A model generated the notes under the pieces. It searched no databases. It saw nothing but the letters and a program-made list of their open reading frames with translations, and had not been told where the DNA came from. From an uncultured Clostridia bacterium (lineage in GTDB: Bacteria > Bacillota > Clostridia > Oscillospirales > Acutalibacteraceae): DNA of 64,000 nucleotides. Made by a program: the position numbers and the translations under genes. The stretch is from positions 1-64,000 of the forward strand of contig CAKZZS010000073.1 of assembly GCA_937884975.1 (NCBI GenBank), given 5' to 3'. Below are positions 1 through 7,969 of the stretch, in pieces (positions within the stretch are counted from its first letter, which is position 1; every line of letters starts with the position of its first letter).

Positions 1-361
1 CCTGAGGAAGAATGTTTTCGCTCAAGTTTTCAAGTTTTTCAATTTCAAGAGATGATACGAGCTCCTTTTCCTTCTGATCGTGATCGGGGTCGGAATAATC
101 GAGGTCAAAGATAGCCTGACTTGTCTGTTCGTCAACGCTTGCTATTGCACGGTAATAAGTATCGTCAATCTGGAAAACATAAACATATTTTCCTTCATAT
201 GTTGCGTGCTCAGTTGAGCCGCTAAGCTCAAGATTAAGAATATCGCCGATAGTCTTTAATGACGATACGTCTACGCTACCGCTTGAAGGTGTTTTTGAAC
301 AGCCAGCAAATACTGCGAGGACAAGTAAAAGCGCGAGAGTTAAAGAAATTGCTTTTTTCAT
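1..361 (-). CDS. Lipoprotein of unknown function (3' end beyond window)
   Basis: The ATG at 361 opens a frame that stays open to base 1, so the C-terminus lies outside the window. The 120 visible residues begin with a lipoprotein signal: MKKA, a hydrophobic stretch, then a VFAGC lipobox with Cys21. The product should be exported, lipidated and held on the outer face of the membrane. A Ser/Gly-rich linker follows, then a soluble region rich in Asp and Glu. A Shine-Dalgarno (AAAGGAG) lies just upstream of the ATG. The family was not recognised. It reads in the same direction as the next three small envelope genes. Confidence 0.75.
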   Translation of the reverse strand, partial: MKKAISLTLALLLVLAVFAGCSKTPSSGSVDVSSLKTIGDILNLELSGSTEHATYEGKYVYVFQIDDTYYRAIASVDEQTSQAIFDLDYSDPDHDQKEKELVSSLEIEKLENLSENILPQ

Positions 362-433
362 ATTTTTTCTCCTTTATACAGATGGATATTTCATAAGTTT
401 TTACACTTTATAAACTAACAAAAATTTAAATTG

Positions 434-958
434 TTAATCAGCCGATGTTGAAAACTTAAATGTATTATTCTCAACAAGGATTTCAGCCTCGTTTTCGTCC
501 TGCCATTCAAGAGTTCCGTCCTCGTGAAAAATTATTGTTCCCGAGCCATCGGTGTATTTTACATTTTCATCCGTTACATTTCCTTTTGCGTCAAGTGTTA
601 AAACTTTTTTTGTGCTGTCGGAGTATGTAACCTTAAGTGTATCAATATCAAGGGTTCCGCTGAAGGTGTATTGCTCAGCCTCGTCATCGGTCAAGCCTCT
701 GTCAACTGTAAATTTTGCTCCGTCTTCGCCTTCAGCCTCAACAAGAATTTCAGCATCTCCATTACTATATCTTCCGATATAATTCATAATGGGATTCTGT
801 CCGCCCTCCTCGCCATCATCGGTCGTCTGAGTGCTTACGGGTGAAGAAGCAGCAGTTGTCTCCGGAGCCTTATCGGACTTACCCGTACAGGCTGCAAATG
901 AAAGCAACATAACGGCTGAGATGACCAATGAAAGCAGAATTAAGATTGACCTTTTCAT
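434..958 (-). CDS. Small lipoprotein, unknown function
   Basis: This 174-residue protein has a classic lipoprotein signal peptide (MKRS, hydrophobic core, LSFAAC lipobox). A Ser/Thr-rich linker follows, then a small acidic domain probably rich in beta strands. Phrases such as YTFSGTLDID and GTIIFHEDGTLEW suggest repeated beta hairpins, as in small extracellular lipoproteins of gut clostridia. It lies 22 bases downstream of the AIM24-like gene on the same strand, so the two may be co-transcribed. A GAGCAAAAA stretch upstream gives only a modest ribosome-binding site. No catalytic motif is visible. Confidence 0.7.
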   Translation of the reverse strand: MKRSILILLSLVISAVMLLSFAACTGKSDKAPETTAASSPVSTQTTDDGEEGGQNPIMNYIGRYSNGDAEILVEAEGEDGAKFTVDRGLTDDEAEQYTFSGTLDIDTLKVTYSDSTKKVLTLDAKGNVTDENVKYTDGSGTIIFHEDGTLEWQDENEAEILVENNTFKFSTSAD

Positions 959-980
959 AGTTTTTGCTCCTTTATTATGT

Positions 981-1658
981 TTAGTTGCTTGAAGTAACTA
1001 TATACGGGTTAATAGCCATAGCAGTTTTCTGAATAGGCATAGTCTGAAGAACAACATGACCGGGACCGTTAACTACCGTATTGAAAAGTCCTTCGCCGCC
1101 GAAGAGAACATTCTTGACGCCCTTTACTGTTCTTGTATCAATAGAGCAGGTGCCGTCCATACAAGCGAGGTAACCCGTGTCAATAATCTTGCAGTCGCCT
1201 GCGGGAATGTCATACTCAACGGCAGAGCCGTCGATTTCAATAAATACAATGCCGTTTCCGCTGAACTTCTGCATTAAGAAGCCTTCGCCTCCAAAAACGC
1301 CTGTTTTAAGTTTCTTCTGGAAGAAAACAGAAATATCAATATTACCGAAGCTTGCAAGAAAAGCGCTCTTCTGTGCAATAACGGGCTTATCGGGAGTAAC
1401 CTCAATAGCTCTGATAGAACCCGGGAAAGACGAAGCAAAAGCGATTTCGCCTGCACGGTTGGCAACATATCTGTTCTGGAAAAGGCTTTCACCCGTGAAC
1501 ATTCTGCCGAACATCTTGCCGACTCCGCCGCCTTCGGTTTTCATTTCAATTTCGTCATCCATCCAGCTCATTGAGCCGCCTTCGCAAACCATCTGCTCGC
1601 CTGCTTCAAGCTGAACAAGTAATACGGGAAGATTTCCGCCTTCAATTTTGTAATTCAT
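981..1658 (-). CDS. AIM24 / TIGR00266 family protein
   Basis: The 225-residue product matches the AIM24 (DUF124, TIGR00266) family in length and pattern. It starts MNYKIEGGNLPVLLVQLEAG and carries the family features GGSMSWMDDEI, glycine-rich turns (GGGVGKMFGRMFTGES), then GDCKIIDTGYLACMDG and a closing GGEGLFNTVV segment. The family folds as a beta-sandwich like the TRAP protein. Its role in bacteria is poorly defined, with suggested links to membrane or stress functions. No signal peptide is present, so it is probably cytoplasmic. It lies between a DUF3592-like gene and a lipoprotein gene, both on the same strand. The family call is firm; the function is open. Confidence 0.85.
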   Translation of the reverse strand: MNYKIEGGNLPVLLVQLEAGEQMVCEGGSMSWMDDEIEMKTEGGGVGKMFGRMFTGESLFQNRYVANRAGEIAFASSFPGSIRAIEVTPDKPVIAQKSAFLASFGNIDISVFFQKKLKTGVFGGEGFLMQKFSGNGIVFIEIDGSAVEYDIPAGDCKIIDTGYLACMDGTCSIDTRTVKGVKNVLFGGEGLFNTVVNGPGHVVLQTMPIQKTAMAINPYIVTSSN

Positions 1659-1689
1659 AATATATCTCCTTTATTTTTTAATCAGAAAG

Positions 1690-2112
1690 TTATCTTGCCT
1701 TGAGTGATTTAATTGTCATAACGCAACCGATAACTGCTGACAATAAACCGAAACCGATGAAGGCGATTGAAGCCGAGGTTATGTTCTGACCTGAAATCTC
1801 CTCGGGATTCTGTGACTGATAGAGAATATCAACCGTGTCGCCGACCTCATAATTATCGTCCTGAACAGGCGAAACAACGTGCTCATACTTGACGCCGTTA
1901 ACCTCATAGTCAATGTAAGCGGTCTTGACGAACCCGTCTATGTCGTCGGGATCTGTTGCAGCTTGCCACTCCTCTTCAATGTCAACGATAGTCGCCTTAA
2001 CTGTTGAATCGTACTTATCCTTGTTAGTAAACTGTACGACACCTACGATTGCGAAGGCAATACCGACTACGACTACTGCGATTGAAAGAATAATGCTGAT
2101 TAGTTTGTTCAT
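1690..2112 (-). CDS. DUF3592-like small membrane protein
   Basis: I place the start at the ATG at 2112 (MNKLIS...), not at the in-frame ATG at 2151, because AGGAGGAAAATT lies directly upstream of 2112. The 140-residue product has an N-terminal membrane helix (about residues 4-26), an extracytoplasmic beta domain, and a second membrane helix near the C-terminus (about 112-134) ending in basic residues. The middle region (ATIVDIEEEW, then YEVNGVKYEHVV, then VGDTVDILY) has the pattern of DUF3592 domains. These are common in membrane proteins of unknown function. It is probably a two-helix membrane protein with its central domain outside the cell. Confidence 0.7.
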   Translation of the reverse strand: MNKLISIILSIAVVVVGIAFAIVGVVQFTNKDKYDSTVKATIVDIEEEWQAATDPDDIDGFVKTAYIDYEVNGVKYEHVVSPVQDDNYEVGDTVDILYQSQNPEEISGQNITSASIAFIGFGLLSAVIGCVMTIKSLKAR

Positions 2113-2174
2113 AATTTTCCTCCTGGTATTATCATTTATTTTTAAGAACAATTTTATATCACTTTAATACGCGA

Positions 2175-5100
2175 TTAATATAAAAATCTGTCAAGATAAG
2201 CTGCATCAAATGCATCAACAACTCTGTCGCCGTTGAGGTCGGCTTTAGCCTCTTGAGTTGCGGTCATTGTTACTTCATCTACAGAAGCGGATATGATAAA
2301 CGCTATATCATTTATATCCTCGAAGCCGTCCTCATTGATATCATAATCGAGATACTGTGTATCAGTGTAGGTTTCACCCTCAAACTCAACTGTAGCTATA
2401 TACATTCTTTCTCCGTTCTCGTTTGCGTACGAAACCGTTGCATCCACCGATTCCTGATGCTTGCAACGAGAATCTGTACAGGTAAAGGTTGCCGTTGCAC
2501 CGCTGTAATCCTCTGCCCATGTCCAAGTCGGCTCACTGTAGGTGTGAGCGTCGGTGAATACGTAAGCCGTACTCTTGGGCTTGGTTGCTCCGTTTATCTT
2601 TACGCTTGTGGAATGCTTAAGAACAAAGGTAACATTCATATTGTTAAACGCACCGTTGAGCATATTAACCTGACCGGGATAATCAAGATGTAGCGTAATA
2701 GCATAATTGCCTGGTCCGTTCGCCCACGAAAAAGCATATTTACCGATTTCTTTAAGTCCAGAGGTATCGCCTGTTACCTCCGTTACATAGAGGACATAGA
2801 AGGTGTACTGCTCAATCTTTGTGATATTCTCATTAAGCACAAGCGTAAACTGAGTCTTTTTACTGCTGTAGAAAGCGTCGTTATTATTACTTCCAACAAC
2901 AGTAATCTTCTTGCCGTTATATGTTTTGGGAATAACAAGCTCTGTCATACCATTAGTCGGTCCCGTGAAATGGTTTACACGGTAGGTGTCATCGTCCAAA
3001 AGTGTGAAATCAAAGTATGAAAGTTCAACCGATGCTAACTCTTCGCCTACACTGCCGTCAGAGTTGGCAGCGTAATTTCTACCGTTTGAATTTGTATAAT
3101 AAGCCACATTGCCGACGATATATGCGCCATTTGCATCAATATACGGTTCAACCTTTTCGGTAAACTGAACTTCATCGAATACTGCCGTATATGTCACGGT
3201 ATTTGTAACAGCAGGAAGTGCGTTTGACGCATAAGTGTTTTCGCCGTCGCTCCAGCCGATAAAGAGATAATGCGAGTCACCCTCCGTATAATCCGTCTGA
3301 AATTCTCCGTTAAACTCGGGAGTTGTACTGTAAGGAACGCTTTCGTCTGTTTCAACTGTAACACCATTTACAACCCAGTTTACTATATATGTTTGCACGC
3401 TGAAGGTTGCTGTTACGGTGACATCGCTGCCGGGCATCATAAACTTGCAGTCAGTTACGGGGATTGCGTTACCATCGCTGTCTGTTACCGTAAGCGTATC
3501 AAGAACATAATGCTCGTCAGGTGTTACGGTTAATGCCACTTCATCGCCGATATTTGCCGTGGCTGCGCCGCTTACGGAGCCATACTCCGCAGAAGAATAG
3601 GTGATATTACTTATTTTATAGGGTCTGAGCGTCTTGCCCGTTAACTGATTTACGTCATCCGCCTGTCCGTCATGCCCTGAATAATAGTTTCCCTCGAAAA
3701 CACTTTCTCCGTCTGTCAATGGACAGCCACTCTGAATGATTAACGGTGCGGTGCCTCCCGAAACCGATATCCGGTCAAATGAAAAGCTGTCTGTCGCTTT
3801 AGACAGAGCAACAACATTAGGGTTGCCGATCATAAATAAATCCGTACTGATGCTGCCGCCGAAAAGCTTTAACGATTCTTCATTTCTGTTCGCTTTGAAG
3901 GACATAACGGCAGCAGACGTTATATTTCCGCCATAAACGAGAATTTCAGAGGTAATTAACGAACCGAATGAACCGGTTAAGTTAATATTACCGTCGTAAA
4001 CATGCAGATAATTGGGAGCGATGGCACCTGCATTCAATACGCCAGTTTTTCCGCTCTGAGAGTAAATATTTAAAACGGCGCCGCTGTTATAACTGCCCTG
4101 GATGGACTTATCGGCGGCCGTCATCGTTTTGCCGTCCGCTAAAATTAGATTTACGGTTCCCGAAATATTTATATTATTTGAAAATGTTACATCCTTGTTT
4201 ACGATGTACCAATCGTTACTGAGCGCAGTTTCAGTACCGTCAAGAACAAAAGCTCTTGCCGTCTGTTCTTCACCGTTTTCATCAATATAAATTGCGTCTA
4301 TACTGAACGGATCGTTACGCAAATCAACGGTCTTGGTGTCGGTATAGGTTTGCTCGTTAATAACGGCGGTAGCCGTAAAGGTTGCGTAATAGCCGTCGCG
4401 TACTTCGGTGATACCAGCGTTAGCCACCACATTACATCCTGCTACCGTGCATTTACCGGATAAGGTTGCGCTTGAACAGTCGTCCGCCCAGTTCCATGTC
4501 AGTTCGTTGAACTGGTGGTCAAAATCGTTAACCCTTTTTTCAGATATGGCGTGATCGCTTGAAAAAGATATAAGTGTATAGTGACTGGTACGGTAGGTTA
4601 CTCTGTCATTCATACAACAATAAGAAAACAGTTCTACTCTTCCGTTATAGCGCAGATGTATCTCTATGGTACCGCAGTTTGCGAACGCCATTCCTCCGAT
4701 TTGGGAGAGGCTGACTGTATTACCGATAACCTTATCAACTTTTGTTCCGGAAAAAGCGTAATTCCTGATTTTTTCAACCGTGCTGGGAATTATAACGGTT
4801 GCACCGCTTATTTCATCGCATATCCTTCTGTAGTTGTTACCAACAGTAACAACAGTCTTGCCTGCATATACTCTCGGTATTTCAAGCACCATACCACCCG
4901 AACACGGGCCCGTATATGCAGTAATGGTGCAATCGGTGTCCGACAAATCTGCTTGAAAGTAATCAATCTTAAGTTCATCATCAGTCGCAACACTGCCTAC
5001 AGAGCCGTCACTGTTGATAGTGTACTTAACGCCGTCCTTTTTGTAATAAGCGTATGAGCCGAAAACATAAACTCCATCGTCGTCGACATACGGTTCCGCC

Positions 5101-5231
5101 CTTTCAATATATTCATATCCGCTGGGCACACTCGCCGCAAACGCAGTGATTGAAGAAATCGGAAGCACACCGATAACCATAAGTACTGACAAAAGGACTG
5201 CCAATGCTCTTTTTGTAATGGCTTTTTTCAT
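2175..5231 (-). CDS. Secreted leucine-rich-repeat surface protein with C-terminal type I dockerin
   Basis: The ATG at 5231 (MKKAITKRALAVLL) is preferred over an upstream GTG because AGGTGA lies five bases before it. The 1018-residue product has a Sec signal peptide ending near AFAA. Two similar halves (about residues 45-330 and 710-960) carry BspA/LRR_5-like strands such as TVIIPSTVEKIRNYAF and TLVLNENITKIEQYTF. Between them are a bacterial-repeat domain (YGSVSGAATANIGDEVALTV) and an InlB-like repeat (HYLFIGWSDGENTY). The last 60 residues form a type I dockerin with two F-hand calcium loops, DINEDGFEDINDIAF and DLNGDRVVDAFDAAYLD. The dockerin predicts docking to a cohesin scaffold or cell-surface anchor. 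Its promoter carries the shared operator found at four other promoters in this locus. Confidence 0.88.
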   Translation of the reverse strand: MKKAITKRALAVLLSVLMVIGVLPISSITAFAASVPSGYEYIERAEPYVDDDGVYVFGSYAYYKKDGVKYTINSDGSVGSVATDDELKIDYFQADLSDTDCTITAYTGPCSGGMVLEIPRVYAGKTVVTVGNNYRRICDEISGATVIIPSTVEKIRNYAFSGTKVDKVIGNTVSLSQIGGMAFANCGTIEIHLRYNGRVELFSYCCMNDRVTYRTSHYTLISFSSDHAISEKRVNDFDHQFNELTWNWADDCSSATLSGKCTVAGCNVVANAGITEVRDGYYATFTATAVINEQTYTDTKTVDLRNDPFSIDAIYIDENGEEQTARAFVLDGTETALSNDWYIVNKDVTFSNNINISGTVNLILADGKTMTAADKSIQGSYNSGAVLNIYSQSGKTGVLNAGAIAPNYLHVYDGNINLTGSFGSLITSEILVYGGNITSAAVMSFKANRNEESLKLFGGSISTDLFMIGNPNVVALSKATDSFSFDRISVSGGTAPLIIQSGCPLTDGESVFEGNYYSGHDGQADDVNQLTGKTLRPYKISNITYSSAEYGSVSGAATANIGDEVALTVTPDEHYVLDTLTVTDSDGNAIPVTDCKFMMPGSDVTVTATFSVQTYIVNWVVNGVTVETDESVPYSTTPEFNGEFQTDYTEGDSHYLFIGWSDGENTYASNALPAVTNTVTYTAVFDEVQFTEKVEPYIDANGAYIVGNVAYYTNSNGRNYAANSDGSVGEELASVELSYFDFTLLDDDTYRVNHFTGPTNGMTELVIPKTYNGKKITVVGSNNNDAFYSSKKTQFTLVLNENITKIEQYTFYVLYVTEVTGDTSGLKEIGKYAFSWANGPGNYAITLHLDYPGQVNMLNGAFNNMNVTFVLKHSTSVKINGATKPKSTAYVFTDAHTYSEPTWTWAEDYSGATATFTCTDSRCKHQESVDATVSYANENGERMYIATVEFEGETYTDTQYLDYDINEDGFEDINDIAFIISASVDEVTMTATQEAKADLNGDRVVDAFDAAYLDRFLY

Positions 5232-5260
5232 AATAATCACCTACTACTATAATTAATAAT

Positions 5261-5305
5261 ATTATATCACTCTTTTTACCCATTGTCATTCACCGAAATG
5301 GTTAA
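5261..5305 (-). promoter_or_regulatory. Shared operator plus promoter for the LRR/dockerin gene
   Basis: In the gene direction the site reads TTAACC-ATTTC-GGTGAATGACAA, then 16 bases, then TATAAT (-10 at 5261-5266, -35-like TGACAA at 5283-5288). The ACC-N5-GGT palindrome ends three bases upstream of TGACAA, where a class II activator would sit. Four other promoters in the window have exactly this geometry. The ATG is 30 bases past the -10 box. Confidence 0.85.
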
Positions 5306-5310
5306 AAATG

Positions 5311-5339
5311 AAAAAGACGAACACCTTTTAAGGTGTCCG
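5311..5339 (-). terminator. Intrinsic terminator of the 5354-7837 gene
   Basis: An inverted repeat (CGGACACCTT pairing with AAGGTGTTCG across a short AA loop) spans 5318-5339. On the minus strand it is followed by a T tract (5315-5311). It separates this gene from the promoter of the LRR/dockerin gene just downstream. Confidence 0.75.
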
Positions 5340-5353
5340 CCTTTATAAAACTA

Positions 5354-7837
5354 TTATGCTGTGATTGGTGTTTCGCTGTTTTCCTTCTTGCGTTTTGGAA
5401 GAATAACGCCAGTTGTACCAACGATACCTACCGCAAGTCCGCCAATAGCGGCAAGAGCAAGGTAGCCATAGTTAAAGGTTGAAGCTGTGTAAGCGTTCGC
5501 ATCCGTTTTCCAGAACATATAAATACCGTTATTATCGTTACGGTAGTTATACGCGTCACTTCCGATATCAACGCTGTTTTTGTAGGTAAACATATGGAGC
5601 GTTCCCATATTGCTTTCAGGCGCGTTCTTACTGCCGTACTGTACTACAATAGAATCTGCAAGAATCGGGTCGCCCATATCTCTTGACTTATTTACATAGA
5701 GCGCAAGCCACTGAAGACCGACATCGCAGCAAAGGTCCGCTATGTCGCCGCAGCCCCATTTTTCGTAATCCTCAACGCCGTCCTGTGCGTTCTTATGAAT
5801 ACCAATCTGCTGACGGTTACACTTAACAGCCTCGTAATATACGTACTGATTAAAATTGATATCCTTCACAACATTGCCGTTTTTATCCACTGAATAAGAA
5901 ACTATGTTATCCTCGTTTACAATCATCCTCGGAATCTGGGTAAAATCACGGTTATAGAACTTGGCAAGCTGTACTGCCTTAAGCACTGCGGCTGCAATCA
6001 TCAGCGCGCCGCCGATACCCATCATCCATCTTGCTGCTTTACCCATTGTTGCTATGGGTGCTATTTCAGACTGAATACTATTATAAGCCCTGCTAGCGAT
6101 TCCTTCCTGCATCTGTGCATTTGCCAGTCCGCTTTCAATGGGGTCCATAAGAAATTTTCCAGGCTGCATCACATTGGCAGCAAAAGCCTTATTATACTGA
6201 GCCGTCCAAGAGGCTACCCTATTGCTCCAATGATTAACGTTTGAGAGCAATTCGGCAGACTTTTCTGCAAGAGGCGTCATTATCTTAGCTGCCTTTACCG
6301 CCATAATAACACCAGTTATTAAAGAAACGGCGCCTACGCCGAGAGAAGTATAAGCAACAATATCAACGATGCCGCCTTCTTTCCAAATTTGTTCATATGG
6401 GTCTTCACCGCTATTCTTTTTCATCAATGCTTCGCTTGTAAGCGCAACGCCCTGACGGAAGATCGCGCGGTTAATTCCGCTGTAAATAGAAATGCTGTTC
6501 TCATCCTGACCTTTAAACAGTTCTTTGATTGAAGGAAACTGTGCATCAGTAACCTCTTCGCCCGCATATCCGATTTGTAACAGCGTTGGTAACGATATTA
6601 AGCTAATGCCGGCGCGCTGACCTTTTGAAAGCGCTGCGGCAAGAGGAAGGAAATTATCGGAATCATTGCCGTATTCCTCTTCTTCTTCATCACGGAAGAA
6701 ATCATAGAGCGTTTCGCCCCAGTCGCCTTCATATTCAATTTCAGATAGAATGAAATAAAATGCAGCATCAGAAGTGTAGCGTGTATAATCCTCGTCAAGA
6801 AGGGCGTCATCATCCTCGCTCATTCCATTAAAGAACGTCTCAAGTCTTGCAGAATAGTCCTCATCAGACTCACCGTCCTCCTGCCAAAGCTCGTTATCAT
6901 CGCAGTAATTTTCAAACCAAATGATTTCTTCGTTAATATCATACCATTGTTCTGCGAGAACGTCAGCCGTATCACCTAATTTGGAATGGAGGTAATTCAT
7001 CGCTATGGATTCGGTAATTCTCTGTCCCTTTGCTTCGGGAACGAGTTCTGTTAAATGGTCAAACAGTCCGTCCTCGCCTGCATAATCAGGTAAACGCTCA
7101 AGCCATGTGGTTTCTGCCGTATCGCTTGCAAGCGCAAGCGCCTGCTCAACAGTTATTACGGCAGGGCCCGAGCTTTCAAGAATAATCTGCTGAAAATCGC
7201 CCGTTTTTTTCTTCTCGTCTGCTGAAAGCTTGGCGTAATCACTATCATTATATTCCGTTGTTACTTTATTAAGGAATAAATCACCGAGCGACAATCCCGT
7301 GTCGTTAAGAGCGTATTCATCATCATTACCGTCGTAGAATTTATTAAGCAGGTCATGCGCATACTGAGCGCGCTTTTTGCCCGCCTGGCTGCCCTTGTTG
7401 TTGTAGTTTGCGCGGTATTCTTCAAGAACGGGAGTAAAGGTGCGAATAAACTCCTTGATGTCCGCTTTCTTTTCATTTACAAGCGATTCGTAGTCATCAA
7501 AGCTGTAGCCGCCCTTCATATTCATCGTTGCCATATCGGTTATGGCTTTGTTAGGGTCGTTCGTGCGCTTGATACCCATTACTGCCGCAGCGTTTTTAAA
7601 GCCCGGAGCTTTGGAGGTATTACCGTCGTTAAGGTCCTTGCCGACAGGCTCCCAGCCGTTATTTTTAAGCCAGCTTTTCGCCTCATCTGCACTCTTGCCA
7701 TAAGCGATAAATACATCGCTGATGTACTTTCCCTTGCTATCCTCTGCCGCCTGAGCTGATACTGCCACAGGTGTAGTAAGTCCCAATACAAGCACGAGAA
7801 GGAAGGAAAGCAGTTTTGTTGATAATCTTCTCTTCAT
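5354..7837 (-). CDS. Helical membrane-associated surface protein with MABP-like N-terminus
   Basis: The ATG at 7837 (MKRRLSTK) is chosen because AAAGGAA precedes it; an ATG six codons upstream has no ribosome-binding site. The 827-residue product has a signal peptide ending near SAQAAE. A short module follows (YISDVFIAYG, KDLNDG, AITDM) that matches the N-terminus of the 1796-residue protein encoded at 7970-13360. Then comes a long acidic helical region (about 95-470), two hydrophobic segments (about 486-516 and 596-626), a small mixed domain, and a C-terminal membrane helix (about 787-810) ending PKRKKENSETP. It is probably exported and anchored at its C-terminus. No enzymatic motif is seen. 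It has its own operator-type promoter and a terminator. The family was not recognised. Confidence 0.75.
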   Translation of the reverse strand: MKRRLSTKLLSFLLVLVLGLTTPVAVSAQAAEDSKGKYISDVFIAYGKSADEAKSWLKNNGWEPVGKDLNDGNTSKAPGFKNAAAVMGIKRTNDPNKAITDMATMNMKGGYSFDDYESLVNEKKADIKEFIRTFTPVLEEYRANYNNKGSQAGKKRAQYAHDLLNKFYDGNDDEYALNDTGLSLGDLFLNKVTTEYNDSDYAKLSADEKKKTGDFQQIILESSGPAVITVEQALALASDTAETTWLERLPDYAGEDGLFDHLTELVPEAKGQRITESIAMNYLHSKLGDTADVLAEQWYDINEEIIWFENYCDDNELWQEDGESDEDYSARLETFFNGMSEDDDALLDEDYTRYTSDAAFYFILSEIEYEGDWGETLYDFFRDEEEEEYGNDSDNFLPLAAALSKGQRAGISLISLPTLLQIGYAGEEVTDAQFPSIKELFKGQDENSISIYSGINRAIFRQGVALTSEALMKKNSGEDPYEQIWKEGGIVDIVAYTSLGVGAVSLITGVIMAVKAAKIMTPLAEKSAELLSNVNHWSNRVASWTAQYNKAFAANVMQPGKFLMDPIESGLANAQMQEGIASRAYNSIQSEIAPIATMGKAARWMMGIGGALMIAAAVLKAVQLAKFYNRDFTQIPRMIVNEDNIVSYSVDKNGNVVKDINFNQYVYYEAVKCNRQQIGIHKNAQDGVEDYEKWGCGDIADLCCDVGLQWLALYVNKSRDMGDPILADSIVVQYGSKNAPESNMGTLHMFTYKNSVDIGSDAYNYRNDNNGIYMFWKTDANAYTASTFNYGYLALAAIGGLAVGIVGTTGVILPKRKKENSETPITA

Positions 7838-7874
7838 ACAGATTATTCCTTTCAATATAATTTATTACAATAGC

Positions 7875-7919
7875 ATTGTATCAATTATAACTTAATTTGT
7901 CACTCACCGAAACGGTTAA
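7875..7919 (-). promoter_or_regulatory. Shared operator plus promoter for the helical surface-protein gene
   Basis: In the gene direction it reads TTAACC-GTTTC-GGTGAGTGACAA, then 16 bases, then TACAAT (-10 at 7875-7880). Core, three-base gap, TGACAA and spacer length all match the other four sites. This promoter allows separate expression of the 5354-7837 gene downstream of the five-gene operon. Confidence 0.85.
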
Positions 7920-7934
7920 TTTTGTAGGGTGCTC

Positions 7935-7961
7935 ACGGTTCCCCTTATATCGGGGAGCCGT
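7935..7961 (-). terminator. Hairpin at the end of the five-gene surface operon
   Basis: ACGGCTCCCC and GGGGAACCGT form a 10-base stem with one G-T wobble and a seven-base loop, just after the stop of the 1796-residue gene. There is no strong T tract, so termination may be partial or the hairpin may protect the 3' end. Confidence 0.55.
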
Positions 7962-7969
7962 AATTGTTA